64,000 nucleotides of DNA from NCBI GenBank assembly GCA_964023205.1, contig OZ026843.1, forward strand, positions 8,665,029 to 8,729,028, given 5' to 3'. Source of the DNA: Lutraria lutraria. Lineage: Eukaryota > Mollusca > Bivalvia > Venerida > Mactridae. This document shows, piece by piece, positions 11,779 through 25,449 of this stretch (the stretch's first letter is position 1; the number at the start of each line of letters is the position of its first letter). A program made the translations under genes and the position numbers. A model generated the notes under the pieces. The model did no database searches and was not told where the DNA came from. It saw nothing but the letters and a program-made list of their open reading frames with translations.

Positions 11779-14700
11779 ATTCAAAATGAAAAATGCCAAT
11801 TTATCATCAATTGTTAGTTGGTCCATGGTCAAAAGTAAGTAGTTTTTTCATTTGAAGACTCTGAAAATTTCACAACCAGCTCTAGCTTCCATAACTGATA
11901 CTGACAAGTTGACAACATGTTTTTCAGTAATGGAGCTGGTTCATATTTGAAAGTAAACAACATTAGCATTGTATGATAAACAAAAGCAAACACGTCTGTT
12001 TATGTTTAAAACTGATTGGCGTATTTATTTGTATGAGTTGTAACATTATAAAATTCCTACTAGCCTAAGTTAACAGGTCTTTAGAGTTCAAGAAACAATA
12101 GAAGCTGTTGGTCTAAATTATACCATGTCATATAGCTGTCCCTAGAAGTACCTCGGCTATGCCTCTCAAAAAGTATTTGACGACATAGTCTAAGGCAATA
12201 GGACTATCTAAGGACATTTTTCATTGCCCATTTCATGTGTCCCCATGTGCTATTGCTAATTATGTCTAACAACCAGTCAGACCAATTCTGCTAAATTTGG
12301 TGCATCTTGCTTTCCCATTCTTGAGACTTCTTGAGGCGGCCGTGTCTGTTTTTGTTCTTTGAATCTTTAATACGGGTTTGTGTTAAAATTGCATCATAAA
12401 CATAAAATGCTTGGATCATTTCAGATACATTGACAACAGTGATACAATCATAATATACATACTGTCATTAAAAAAGTTCATTTAAAAATTCAAAATGGCT
12501 AACGTGCTTTTTGGGAAAAAACATATTGAACTACACCTGTGCCAATTTTGGTGCTTGTATGCACCAACTGAAAGATTTTGAGACATTTTCTACTTAATTT
12601 GCCCAGCTAAATAAATAAACAGCAACATAATGCTCGTTATTCATGTTATATTTTTTTATGATAACGATAAGCTACAACGTTGTTTGGATTTTCTATATTT
12701 CAAAAGCTAAGTACATGTAATAAATTTGGAGTCTACTGTATAAGTGCCTTTTGAATGAACTTATTATTGAGAGATAAATATTATCCAGGTCTCTATTCAA
12801 CACTCCATAAACAACAGTACATTTTTTGTATCTTTTAACATTTTACTCAAAGAAATCTCTGTTGAATGCCAACAATATCCGTGGAGTGGCGTTGGTGACG
12901 GTGCATCATTCATACGTGGTATACAAGTTTTTGAATCTAACCTATGACCTCTCAGCTAGATGTGTTCGTCAATCGTCCGGGGTACTAGTAGTTTTCGATT
13001 AGTGATAAAAAGTCTACAAGTTTAAAATTACCCCCAACAAGAATCTGTAGTATGCCCAAAGGACAAAATTCGCAGTTGCAAGCCGTTCAGTACTAGTAAT
13101 ACAATTGTACCATGCAGATATCTTCATGAGACCATGTTTTATAATCCAAAAATACAAATTTCTTCACGCACTTAACGAATCTTACACCGTTCTTTGAATG
13201 CAAATCACCATACTTGTAAAACCCTCTCCTGTGAATGTAAGCATAGAATTTAATCAGCTTAATTCGTATGTATCACATTTAAAATCTCTGCAGCCGTTTG
13301 TATCAGACTGTCACCGAACAAATGCCGTATTTTATTGGACATGGGTCGCCTGCAGCGCTCTATAATTGAACTTTTTATGGCCTCGTCCCAGTAAGGAACA
13401 AACTGACATATAGTTATAAGAGCCACATGACAGATATAACACTCTTCCTCGGAATGATAAAGCTATCTTTTTTATAAAGTACGTGCAATTTAGTAATGGC
13501 TTAATATATTGCAATAGGTGTTTCATTCACAGATTGAGTTTGGTTGACATTATAGCTGTACCCATGAAAGGCACAGGTGTCCGCAACTGAGTCAAAATTA
13601 TTGCGTAGTCATACGCTTGTTACAACAACTTCGCATCTAAATGTGCGAATTATTCATGGTTAAGAAAGAAAATGTGTAATTGATTCTAATTAAACATAAG
13701 TAAACGTTGTGATCTTTAAAACATTGGATCTTCGTTCAAACGCATTGAATTCTGTTTGTTGAATAAGTCATCTATGAAGAGATAATTACTGGCGAAGTGT
13801 GTGTGGTGCCCGTCGTACCATTCAAACCAATCTTCTTACTTTTATGACGAACATAACACATCGAGATAAAGTTCTTTTACCTAATTAATTGTTCAACTCT
13901 CACAGAGGCTGCTTCTTTGAAACAACAATAATACTTACACAACTATTTGTACATATCTGTCGATCACTAATGCTTCCGTTTCTTGTTCAGTCGTAATATA
14001 AACAATAGTTGATTCCTTAGATTTTCTGTGTGTGTGTGGTGTTATTCATACAACCATATAAATATGTTGTTATAGAGCTAATTGATGTTAGTTATAACTT
14101 GATTCAAGATTCTAAATAATTTGTATATGAGATTACGAAGTATACTGGATTAAATTTGTATGGACATTGCTCTATTATGTAGGCCTACATGTATTTAGAT
14201 ACTATGATTTTGTTTTTCTTAACTTTATTTATTTATATAATCTTGGCCATGCACGACGAATAGAATTGACTAAATTTTTGCTTCCTAAATTCTGAAGGAC
14301 AGACTAATATCACGTAGGGATCGATGGATGCATAAAAAGTTAAGTTAAATGTAAAATTAATGCGTATTTGTTTAATTATCTATGATATGCAACTGCTGAA
14401 AACGTTTAGTTTTGAAATAAAAAAACTAAAACAATACAAAAGTAATGTAACTTGATACGAACAGCGTCCTGTTTTTATGCTCCCGAGGAAAATGTGTTTT
14501 AATGTTCGTCTGGAAGTGAACATATCATTGTATACATATATGTAATGATGTGACGTTATATCAGACATTTGTATCAATACAACATTATGATTTCAATATC
14601 TACAAAAACAACAAGTAAATGAAAAGATCATAAAGGCCGCAAACAATAGCTCACAACAAGAAAAGAATCGTCTTAGAATACTGTGATAATGCCATAAAAC

Positions 14701-15170
14701 CCCCGCGATATAACCACATGCCCAGACATATTAACTTCCTAAGCATTTCATGCTACAATATTATCTTTATACGACTTTTTATCTCGTACAGTCCGAGACC
14801 TCCATCACGAGATATGACACCCAAATGTGTAATTAATGATATAAACGGCATCTTGTATTGATCTATATAAGACATGGGTCATTATGTTTTCACAATAAAA
14901 CAAACGAGCGGACCAAACAAGGAAATGACGACGATTATGCTATTTATGCTCTGTAATGAATTCCGTTCGTTCTTGGTGACTTGTTTACGTCAGTCAAAAG
15001 CACCATGGTACCAAATCACCCAACTTCAAAACTTTGTGTTTTCTTTTAGAAACGAGAATTTATGCATCAAAACAACAGAGTCCTTAATCACTCATTAATT
15101 GCTGTAATAATTTATAATAATTGACTTAGTCTTCAACTCTGTAGATGTTACAAATAATACACAATCGGTA
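11779..15170. other. Gene-poor AT-rich stretch
   Basis: I see no supported exon, RNA gene or element. Open frames of 64-74 codons at 13332-13526 (minus), 14380-14577 (minus) and 14874-15098 (plus) have no domain, signal or family resemblance. Confidence 0.5.
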
Positions 15171-15326
15171 TTTCCCGGTCTTTTTTCATGCGCCGAAAGC
15201 ACCAGCGGTCTCTATCAGCGGAAGGGAAACAGTCGACAGTATACCGGTAGTACCACATGATACAAATACACATTTGTATTTAAAATGGCGTCACTTACAG
15301 AATGTGATGTGCCGGTAATACTTGAA

Positions 15327-15353
15327 CAGGGACACTGTAATATAGTGTCCCTG
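15327..15353. repeat. 10-bp perfect stem hairpin
   Basis: CAGGGACACT, a 7-nt loop and AGTGTCCCTG. It sits in a GC-richer patch (about 15180-15355) and inside a 32-codon open frame starting with ATGGCG at 15284. Whether the frame is translated cannot be judged. Confidence 0.8.
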
Positions 15354-15539
15354 GCTCGATTAAGCAAATACTACATGTAAATCATTGATAGCATTGTACG
15401 TTCACATATATATAACTGCATAATGATAATGACAAAAGCGTCGCGAATGACACATATTCTTTCACGTAATATACGAGTATTAGGCGTATTTTTTCTGGTT
15501 TCGTGTTCATTAAAAGCAGAGTAGGTAGGTAGGAATGTT

Positions 15540-15690
15540 TGTTGTTGTTGACTTATTTTACATATTTTTGAAAGCGTATAGAAAGGAAGAAAATGAGACA
15601 GTGGAAGTACCGTTCCATGGGCCTAATAAAATTTCTAAGGTCGTGGGGAGCATTAGGTAGATCGGGAAACCAGAAATAAACAATTCTTAC
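15540..15690 (+). repeat. Interspersed repeat R2, copy 1
   Basis: This matches 39236-39400 in order and orientation. Shared blocks are GAGACAGTGGAAGTACC, TTCC..GGGCCT, a GGGGA block and AACCAG..AGTAAACA-like sequence. It may be a diverged relative of the 5' part of R1. Confidence 0.5.
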
Positions 15691-15699
15691 GCCTTACTT

Positions 15700-17330
15700 A
15701 TTCGATCAATTAAGTTTGTTATCTTGTCCACAACAAATACTATTTTGTAGCTTCATGATTTTGGAAACTGGACGATAATTCAGCTTTCCGTAGCCGACAC
15801 TAGCTCTACGCGCATGACATTTGATGCGGACCAAAGTACTACATCCGCTATGTAAATGTTAAACTGGTTCCCGTTCCATGTTGCTGTGCAAGTCTATGTA
15901 AGTTCAGATACAATGCATACTTTCAGTACTTTGATTATTGTACTTTTGGTGCAAACGAAATCTTACCCTTCTTACACATCTGAAATGGTATTAAACAAGT
16001 TATTTATGCATTAGTCAAGTGTTGGCGAACACATCACTGTAAAAGTCTTGCAACACTGACGTAAAAGTTAATAGTAAAAGTCCCGAGTTACGGTATAGTT
16101 GTGTCTAACACATTTATGTGTTTTCATAACGTGTAACTCTAAACTCAAATGATGCATATTTTAATAGTACTAGTGTTCAGATATATCGTTTGACAAGAAC
16201 ATGAGCCGAGTGGATATATATCATTGTTAAACTAAAGCATTGTTTGTTATCATAAAGTATAATTCTTTATTAACAATTGTGTGAGAAATATGCAAATAGT
16301 TATTTTCAAGAAGCACGAATTACATCAAGTACTTGTCATTTTTGATTATTTTGTTGTATACTAGTACATCTTTGAATTTGTAATACACTCATTTAAAATG
16401 CATCGAATCAATTATTAAATAACGTGTGTTATTAAACCAAACTATTCTTTGAGTGTTTTACAATTTTAAGGTCATGCGACGAATTATGTAACCAATGTGT
16501 AAAGGCAGTGCTTTTTTTCAGAAACATGCATTGTATCTGTATTTTAAAAGATATTTCAATATTAACTGTACATTCGAACAGGTCTGTGAACAAATACCAC
16601 AAATAAAGGGAGAGGCGAGTTGAATACGCATAAGACAGTAGCCTTTTTAACATGGTAACCTCTATTAACTAGTGTCGGTCAACCCAGGGTTGATTGTATA
16701 CAATCTTTCATTTGATGTACATTCGGTCAATAACAGTACGGAATATTTAAAGCTGTGAATTAAACACAATTATGATCTTAGACATTTGTTCACATTTTAT
16801 AATTTCATTTTTTTGTGAATACAAAATACGATCGGGGTAAATTTAAGTAAATATTTTTTTCTGACCACAACATTTTGAATGAATATACAATGGACACTTT
16901 TAAACCTGACTGTTATAATTAAGGAATACATCACGCTGTGTCATAAAGCATTATATAGAAAAATATCATCTATCGGTTCATGGTAATATCAAACCCTATC
17001 ATACCTTATAATACTAAACTTAACAACATCAACATTCAAGATTAAATGAAGCTGTCGCATTACTTATGTTCATATGAAAGATATTATGAATTATAGGCAT
17101 GAAAACTGATATTTGTAATTTATACAAACCGCTAATAAATCAACCGTGTTCGTTTTTGGGGAGATAATATTACAACTTCTCTATAATCTACACTTTTACA
17201 ATCTGTCAACGTAAAAATAAAAAGAACTGAAATATCATATCTAAGTGTTACTGATCAATTTACCAGTCTACTGAGACAAGTGATTTTAAAACTGAGATTT
17301 GAAACAAATCTCTTCATGCAATTATGTCCT
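15700..17330. other. AT-rich stretch without a supported gene
   Basis: Nothing beyond chance-length open frames, such as 73 codons at 16432-16653 on the minus strand. Confidence 0.5.
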
Positions 17331-17389
17331 CTGTCAATTAGGTACTGACAGACCAATCAGGAACAGTCAAACACGTGTAAGCAATCACC

Positions 17390-17560
17390 TCCGAATTGAG
17401 TGTAGAGCACTGATACACGCCTGTCCCTTTTTTCTGTGAGTTTTCTAGACACAGTACTTGGTTCATTAGTTGTGATGGGGACACTAGAAAAGCGAAAATT
17501 CGAAATGAGGGACTGAGAATCCCATCCTTGACCTTGCGTTCAGTAGTCCATTGCATCGCC
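17390..17560 (+). repeat. Interspersed repeat R1, 3' fragment
   Basis: Matches the 3' half of the 1.6-kb copy: AGAGCACTGATACACGCC, GACACAGTACTTGG, GATGGGGACACT..AAAAGCG, then ATCCCATCC and GTTCAGTAGTCCA. The 74-codon minus-strand open frame here is repeat-derived. Confidence 0.6.
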
Positions 17561-17599
17561 ACGTCGACAATCGATCACCCTCTCTTCAGTCTTAAATGA

Positions 17600-19830
17600 T
17601 TACAGTATAAGGCGTCTAAGTGTGCTTATATGGACACACCCTTTCCTGGTTTAGAATACTGATTTTTGAAAGGATATTAGTTCGATCGCAGTGTATCCTT
17701 ACATATAAAAGAAGAAAGAAAATTTACGGGAATTCTTATGAAGATTTTTAGACATTCTAAAATATATGATATTTCAGTTCAGTGTTTCCTATTACCATAA
17801 ATGTCTACTGATTTCCACATAAGTCCTCTGGAGTCCTGATACATGCACGGTATTAGAGAAGTTATCTTACGACTTTGTTTACTATAGAACCAGTGATAGA
17901 AAAATAAATTTAGAAATGAATTTAGAAGTAATTTAGTCATAAAATGAATGGTAACTCTATAACACAAGGTACTCGCCAATCCACCGAGACACCGTATACA
18001 ATTACGTAAAGATAGAACGGAAAATTACTATATGACATTTAACATTTTTCATCCATGATTATGTCACTCCGGGACATTTTGACCGGTAATACATTGACCC
18101 ACAGTTTGTGACCTGTACTGTTTTAATTAAGTATACATTACTTAATCTAGTTAGATAATGATTAATGTAAGCATATATAAGTGTTAACCTAAATCTGGGT
18201 TTTGTCTTTTTTCTGACATACATTCTGTAAGTGAGACAGTTTATTTGTTATGAACAATTGACAAAAACTTTTTTACTGAAGTTAGGAAGGAATCTTTGAC
18301 ACGCATGACTCTATCAACTAAAAGGCAACAGTTTAAAAGAAGAAAGCAGTTTATATTGTTATCAAATATTTATAATCAGTGGAATTCCAACATACAATTT
18401 GACAATACCCAAACACTATTCAAACTCAGAACACTCCAGGCCGTCTTGGTCCAAGTTCGCGTTAGACATTTGGGTGTTTTGATCAAAGCATTTTAACGAA
18501 GCGCTTTTTTAAAATGATTTTCTCTCTGTTACTTTGATCGGGGAACGTTTTACCCAGCCAATCACGCCTATGAAATGTTTGCCGTGGAATTTTTATTCCA
18601 AAGACATTTTGGCATAAGGACGCTTTGTTCATGGAACTAGGTCTTAGTATTTTGGGTCGTAGTTGTTGAATAAGGGGGTGGGGTAAAATTGTTTTGTAAT
18701 GACATTGTTTTGGTCTTGGAGGTTAAATCTATTCCATTCAAATGGTCAATGTCATTTTTGTTCTAGCCTTGACCTTTGATCGTAATGCCTTTGCTGATGT
18801 AGTCCGGTCGAGCAATGGTTCAAAGTTTGACATTCCTGATATTTTGATACAATATATAATCATTAGTTACTTTTTCTCCCGATTCGTGGTCAGATGAAAA
18901 TTAGGCTAAACATGCAATCGGGCAAACTCGAAGATATACATGTACCAAAAAAATGTATAATTTGGACGCGCATAACAATGTGTTCGCACAAAAGTATAAA
19001 CATGAAACTGCTTATATCATTCTCACACTCACAAATGTTCAAACCATTTGTGATAATATAAATGTATAAGGTTTTCAAAACAAATGTTAGTGTCTGTAAA
19101 TGATCTGAGAATGATGTTTGTTATGATGTTGATGTATATGAGCCTATGAGTACACCACCACCTACCACCAGAGTATATCTTCTCATCTTTAGCACAGAGC
19201 GCTTACTTTTAACACTCTAAAGCTTTCACAATTGTTTTATGGCACATCGTGAGTAGAATATGACGTTTATCAAAGCACTGAAAGGGAAATATACTGCTAG
19301 TATCTAACCGGCTATGGAGGGCCGCCAATGTCGATCTATCCTAAACACCGACAGAGATCAGTCCAATCTGTACCGTTATCTAAGATTTAGGTCTGCAAGT
19401 TCCAAGGAAAGAAATAAATCTACTCTAAGTGCCATACATTAATATAATCTCATTTTTTATCATTAGACGTGAACTGTAAACATAATTAGAACATTTGTGA
19501 CTGTTAGCAACTTTCTTGTCAAGATAAATATACATTTTTTATAGATTTGTGAGTCGCGTACAGTATGCCATGATGTCTGGTAATAAAAGTCTGATATTAA
19601 GACTTTTACATGTATGCACCTTTTCAAAATAGCTGCTCAATCTTCGACGAGTAAGCCCTGGTAATACCATTAACATGGTGCAAGATGTGTGTGTCTATGT
19701 GTCTGTAGAGAAATCGCCCCAACATTTGGCCGTGTAGTGGACGAAACACTCAGGTAATATTAAAGAATTGTTTTTTTTCTCTCAAGCCATTAATTTTGAT
19801 GCATACATTGTACTATCTGAAAGATTCAGA
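17600..19830. other. Gene-poor stretch
   Basis: No supported gene. A GC-richer segment at 18440-18660 and a 42-codon frame starting at 19314 (plus, MEGRQCRSIL...) were examined and not accepted for want of splice or domain support. Confidence 0.45.
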
Positions 19831-20044
19831 CATACAACCAAACCTTATATGAACAAAGGTCACCGGTCAATGAAAGTCACGTTATGTCTTTCCCAAAGGT
19901 GGCCTTTGTTTATAGGTTCGGTTGTATGTCCGAATCTTAGGAGGTCAGTTTGATCTAAATAATCCATGATAGTTTTGAAGAATGTCCTATATTCACAGGA
20001 CGGTCTTTATTCGGAAATGGCCACTAACATAGGGTTCACTGTAT
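19831..20044. mobile_element. MITE family M1, copy A
   Basis: A 214-bp copy with ends CATACAACCAAACC and GGGTTCACTGTATG. Inner blocks AACAAAGGTCACC, TCTTTCCCAAAGGTGGCCTT and TTCGGAAATGGCCACTAAC are shared with the other M1 copies. It has no coding capacity. Confidence 0.75.
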
Positions 20045-21331
20045 GCATTGTTGAATGGGTAAAAGGAACCAGCATCTACTTTACAGGTTTATTTGTATAA
20101 CCATTTCAATAAGTATAAAAAATACAGTCCTTGAAACATACAAAGTTCTTCCTTCGGCACCGGGCATCCGTGAACCAGGAAGCAATCGATGGACTGAATG
20201 ACCATTTGTGTAACATAGATGATTAAAATGTAAAAAGAAGTTTTCCTACACTTTATACACACATCACTACTGTTTTGGTAATTCACTTACCTGATTTTTA
20301 GACAATCGTGTAGATCGTTTTTAGTTTCAGTTGATCAATGATTATGATGTTCATGTATATAGTAATTACGTCCAGTGATAATTGCATGCTACATTTACTT
20401 CATTGTGCGGCTTTCTGTAATTAAGCATCTGGACAAATCGAAGTGACTGCATTTTATACAGAATCAGTCTCTTCCTGTCTTGCGGGCAATTTTTGCCATA
20501 TCAGTTTTATAATCTACTATCTTGTTTCCTATATACATAAACAAACAATCATGTCACGGCATTTTAAGATGACAGCTAAAATATGTTACAACAAATTATA
20601 AAGATAACAACACGCATAATTAACACATTTTGTTTTTATCGCCCGAAATCTCGCGTGGAATCGCGAAAATTGCGCAAGTGAATTTGCAAAGAAAATACGT
20701 GCAAATTGTCTCCTTTGATATGCATCACCTAGAGATAATGAAAAGTTCCGGGGTAAGATGAGTTACGAGACATTAACGCTAGTATTTTTCTTTGTTTTTC
20801 TGTCATCCGTTAAATGTAAGTATTGCCCCCAGACATTTGGTCTTCGTCGTAGATTTGTGGTTGCTTAGTTATAATTAATGTGAAAACCGTAACTTGGAAA
20901 AACAAAAACGTCGAGCATTCAATTAGCTTAATGTTCTGCAGTCGAAAAATATAACAAATACTTTCTTGTATTACTTAAAAAAGAAAAAAAAACATATTGG
21001 TACTTGTGTATAATTCATAGACTTTGTGGTTTTTTGTACATAAACATCGTCTTAATGAAACATTAATCTTCTTCTTACCTGTGCTTAAAGGATAAAGTTT
21101 TTATCCATTAAAATGACGAGTGTAAATGTTTAAGCATTAAAAAGTAAGAGCGTAGAACTTATATATTTGCTTAACAAAAACACTAACAAGCCTTCACGTT
21201 GGAATACTTTTTCTTCTATAAGATAAATAGTGTAAAAATGTGAAAATATATCCAAGGAGTTGCTGCACATTTATGTTTCAATAACTCATTATGTAAGAAA
21301 TCTTCAAACTTATTTTGGAACTTAAACCAGA
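20045..21331. other. Non-coding stretch between two M1 copies
   Basis: AT-rich with a CpG-richer patch at 20640-20690 (repeated CGCG motifs). No exon supported. Confidence 0.5.
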
Positions 21332-21509
21332 ATACATTCAAACCTGTGAACAAAGGCCACCTTGATGAAGACATGATAAATATAATAATCTTTGTGGACA
21401 GGTTGCTTTTATTTAGAGGTCAGTTTGTTCTAAATAATGAATGAATGGCTTTATTCACAGGGTGGCCTTATTTAGCCATGGCCACTAACACGTACAGGCT
21501 TGACTGTAT
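21332..21509. mobile_element. MITE family M1, copy B
   Basis: A 178-bp copy with ends ATACATTCAAACCTGTG and CAGGCTTGACTGTAT. Inner blocks ACAAAGGCCACC, GGACAGGTTGC and GGTGGCCTTATTTAGCCATG match copies A, C and D. Confidence 0.75.
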
Positions 21510-24500
21510 TTATGAATTGCTCATAAGTATACTCGTATAAATAAGTTTAAAGAATATATGCTGCAATTGAACGTAATTACGAATAATTAGCAATGGAGAC
21601 ACATTGGACGAAATAACACCCTAAACGAAAACCAGACCCTGGTGTTATTTTGATGTAGGGAACATAATATGATTTTACGAGTTTTCCTTCCTTTGATGGC
21701 AGTGTTTGACAAAACAGTCATAACATTAATTAGGGTTTCAGAAAAAAATACATTTGTGGCTGGAATACTCCCATTTCTCTGAAATTGGGCGTCATGCACA
21801 TAAATTATATGCATAAATATATATTTAAGAGTTGCTATTAAGACGACAAAAACAGCATGTGAATTATTGGGTCGGAATTTTGTAAATTATGACAATGTCA
21901 TACACAATACAAAACAGATTATACAGTCCTATGACCAGTGTCCACTTGTGTGCGTCGTGTATTAATGGCTACATCATTGTCCACCAAGCGGTCACTACCA
22001 GACTGAACATGATGTCTTAAATCACCTGTTTAAAACAGAACACATCAATAATACTTGTTTAATGTCCTGAGTGGACAGTTGGACATGCACATTTGTCGGC
22101 CGATAATGTGTACACCACCCATATAATGTCCCGATTTCCATCAAGCATTTTGTGCACTTCCTGTGTCAACTTCGATGAAATACTACAACTATAATGTCGA
22201 GTTATGTCCACGTCAGATGTTTGGATTTTGCACTAATTTAACAGAATGTTAGTTGAAGAAAACACGAAAATAAACATTAGCTCTGATGTCCCGACCTCTG
22301 TTTAGATGGTCGTATCGCCGCTATATTCCTTTTGTTAATGTGGTCCCGTGTTTCTTTTGAACTTTGGTCCATTTTCTGTCAAACACTAGCAAATTATATG
22401 CTGTTATGCTAATTCATAAAACGATTTATGCCTCAGATCGCTCCACACATACAACATCATATGCATTGCTGATGGAAAGTGCTTCTTTTGCACCAAGAAA
22501 TACAGACCACGTCCACAGTGCTTAACAACATATCTACTTTCAATACATTCCACGTAAGATATTGTTATTAAAATCCATTGACTACAATCTAACTAGATGA
22601 CGTCGAATAGGAACTAAACATACATGTGTTATGTGCTAAACATAGGCTATCCATATTTAAAGCCCTAGACCCTATTCAACAAAACCGTTCAAACGATGAA
22701 GCCCGCTACATTGATGTTGTGTTTATTATTATGATGAGCTGTATTGTGTTTACTAAGTATACAAACATTCAAAGAAAGTATGAATATATAAATGACACTT
22801 GTGTATAACTATGATTGCATGTCTTAAGTAAATATACTGTATTTAGAGCCATTTACGACTTTCAAAGCCATTTAGCAAATTGCAGTTTCAGTCGAGTTTG
22901 CGTATGGTACCAACACTGTGAATGTGGTACCCTTTTCATTGATGGATAAACATCTAAATACATATAGAGACTACAGGAACCAGTTCATTTACGTCCACAT
23001 ATACTAGTATAAATTGACGGTAAGGTACGATATTTCGCAAGTTCATAAGCAATAGGAAGTAAAGTAAGCGGCCGTGTAACTGAGACGTACATATCTTAGC
23101 TTTCAAAACATTGCATTGTATATTTTTTTAGTCATGATAAATATCCAGATCTTTCAACGATAATCATCCCTAATGTATGGAGTTCATTTTTTTCTTGGTA
23201 CTTTTGACATTTATTAAACACTTTTTTATGGTAGAAATATAAGAAATATGTGAAAAATGCGTCTGGATTATAGCAAATAACTACAAAATATGACATCTTT
23301 TATACCCATGTCTGAGATGCTTCTCTCTCAGTGATAAAAACTGACATAATAAAACATGACGTAACCTTAAGTGGTCGATACACATCTGTTGATGAATTAA
23401 TTGCCCCCTTAAAATTGTTGCCTGGTGCAATTAAGGAGTAAAAGTGGCCTTTGTGTCCACTGAATAGGATGCGTAATCGTCTAGCACCTCTATGCTATAC
23501 TGACCATACAATCAAGGCCAATTAATACGATTTTCTTTCATCAATTTCAGATTCCTATGGCTATCGCTACGATCTACAGACATGATAAACTATTTTACAA
23601 CTTGCTGTATCCTAAGTACTGTGGTTTATTTAATAACATTACACCAATTCATTTCGTAATCCATACAAGCCAAAAACTATATAACCCGGCATCAGAAATT
23701 TCGACAATGCTCGTTATGTATGCAAACGGGGTTTCTTAATTGAGTTTAGAGCGAGATTTAATGTCACAAGTTACTTTAATTTTCTGTGTATCTATCTATC
23801 TATTATAATTATGAAAGTATTTATATATTTATTTCTATCAATTAAGATGAAAGAGTTTTCCTGTTATCTTATTTTAATAATATTTGCCAGTTCCGTTTAG
23901 CAATTGTTAACTGGGCAAAAGGCGTCGATTATGTTTCTTATCATACATGAAGAGTATAAATACCGAAATAAAAAAATTATAGAAGTATTTAATATTGAGA
24001 CTCCAGGTACAATTAAAAAAACGGATTACTGAGAAATAGAAAAAGATGCCACAATAATGTATACTAATAAAACAGCATGTGATCACGATAGAATGGTTAA
24101 GTTGAACTAGTGCTTGTCGCCGGGTGTTCATTTTTTATATTTTATACATTTCTTATGTGGCTTGATTATAAGCGTATTAACTCATTAACAGCTTTTTGAT
24201 TACTGATTTATCGAATGAAATGAACCGTTTATGCTGAAACCATAGAAAAAACGGACAATCCTTTGATATCTAAGAACGTTATTTATGAGGTGAGAGTTAC
24301 GAATGTGTTTCAAGTTACTTTTTGAAATAAAGCGTCAATCTATGTATACAAGGCAAACGTTAGCCGGGATAAACTGATGGAAAGATGTCTTATGATTTAT
24401 AACCCCCATGATCTAGAAAAACATTTTAGCTAATGGTCTGAGCTGACAGGTACTTCTGTCAGTTTTCAATGATGCAATTCATAAAACGGCAAGCGAAACT

Positions 24501-24590
24501 ATTTTAGTACACGGTTTCATTACCACTATCGAGATTTTTTAAAGTTTTAGAGCTTTTCGAACTGAATAATTTTGAGATTGGTCACCAGAG
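21510..24590. other. Gene-poor AT-rich stretch
   Basis: No gene or element supported. Open frames at 21587-21814, 22626-22808, 23557-23739 and 23907-24131 are at chance length without domain features. Confidence 0.5.
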
Positions 24591-24890
24591 TAGAGCAGAC
24601 CGCAGAGATTGTCTAGCGCAGGAAAAGACAGGGCGCTGGTCGCAGTAGAGACATGACACAGAGGGCATGACAGGGCGCTGGTCGCAGTAGAGACATGGCG
24701 CAGAGGGCATGACGGGACGCAGACGGCAGAAAATAGAGAGCAGAGTACACATAAGAACATAGTGCAGGGTATTGCAAGGCGCAGCTCGCAGCACAGGACA
24801 GGGTGCAGTAGAGGCAGAAGGACGCAGAGGGCATAACATAGCGGGTAGATCAGAAAATAGATAGCAGAGCAGAGCACTGGACAGAGCAAT
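24591..24890. repeat. Purine-skewed minisatellite block with 42-bp units
   Basis: GACAGGGCGCTGGTCGCAGT starts near-identical 42-bp units at 24627 and 24669, with a degenerate third at 24711. The rest of the block repeats GCAGAG/AGAAAATAGA motifs. The plus strand is G+A rich, so all three minus frames stay open (73-116 codons) and read as Cys/Leu/Pro-rich peptide. I interpret these as low-complexity artefacts. Confidence 0.75.
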
Positions 24891-25254
24891 ATATTTACAT
24901 ATTAATTTGTCTGTTTCAATATATAAAACTACTAGTAGTAGCTACATCAACTTCTTTTGCATCCTATTTATGTGATAATAATGAATACGATTATATATTT
25001 ATCGCCACTGCATACTGTGTGTAGTCATTTATATCTTAAATGTACATGATATCACTGCAAGAGATACAGTATAAATACATATCAAAGTTTCATATTATCT
25101 GATAAAAATGATAATATACATACTCGTATGTGTTTATCTAAGAGTATAACATTATAAAATAAACATTACATATTTATCATTGTGAAGAATGTGTCGCTTA
25201 AGTTCGATAATATTTTGTCACTGAATGCAATCTGTTTATTGTTTATCTGTTGTT

Positions 25255-25316
25255 TAAAGTCGATTCGACAGCTATGGTCGTTTCAGAGCCTCCCGAGAGA
25301 GAGAGAGAGAGGGAGG

Positions 25317-25347
<31 letters not shown>

Positions 25348-25449
25348 GGGGTAAAGGAAAACTTACTCTTATTTCGAAAAAGTTTTCTTGGTTCTTTCTT
25401 GTGCCCGGTGTAAAGCACCGATAGTACAAGCTCGGTAGTGGAGATGGGA
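25255..25449 (+). repeat. Interspersed repeat R1, copy split by a SINE (5' part)
   Basis: Carries TCGACAGCTATGGTCGTTTCAG, CCCGGTGTAAAGCACC and a GGTAGTGGAGATGGGA end. The R1 sequence resumes at 25706 after the SINE. Internally it has expanded into a GA/G-run at 25295-25351. Confidence 0.7.
25295..25351. repeat. (GA)n followed by a G homopolymer
   Basis: Alternating GA interrupted by GGGAGGGA, then a run of G ending at 25351. It lies inside an R1 copy where the other copies have AGAGAAAGGGGAGAG, so it is an expansion of a pre-existing purine tract. Confidence 0.95.

Noticed and set aside
14874..15098. 74-codon plus frame starting MGHYVFTIKQ
   Set aside because: No domain; a strong acceptor-like sequence lies inside the frame, but no partner exon was found.
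24539..24889. 116-codon Cys/Leu/Pro-rich frame and two overlapping frames, minus strand
   Set aside because: All three frames are open because the block is a purine-rich minisatellite; the residue pattern follows the 42-bp unit.
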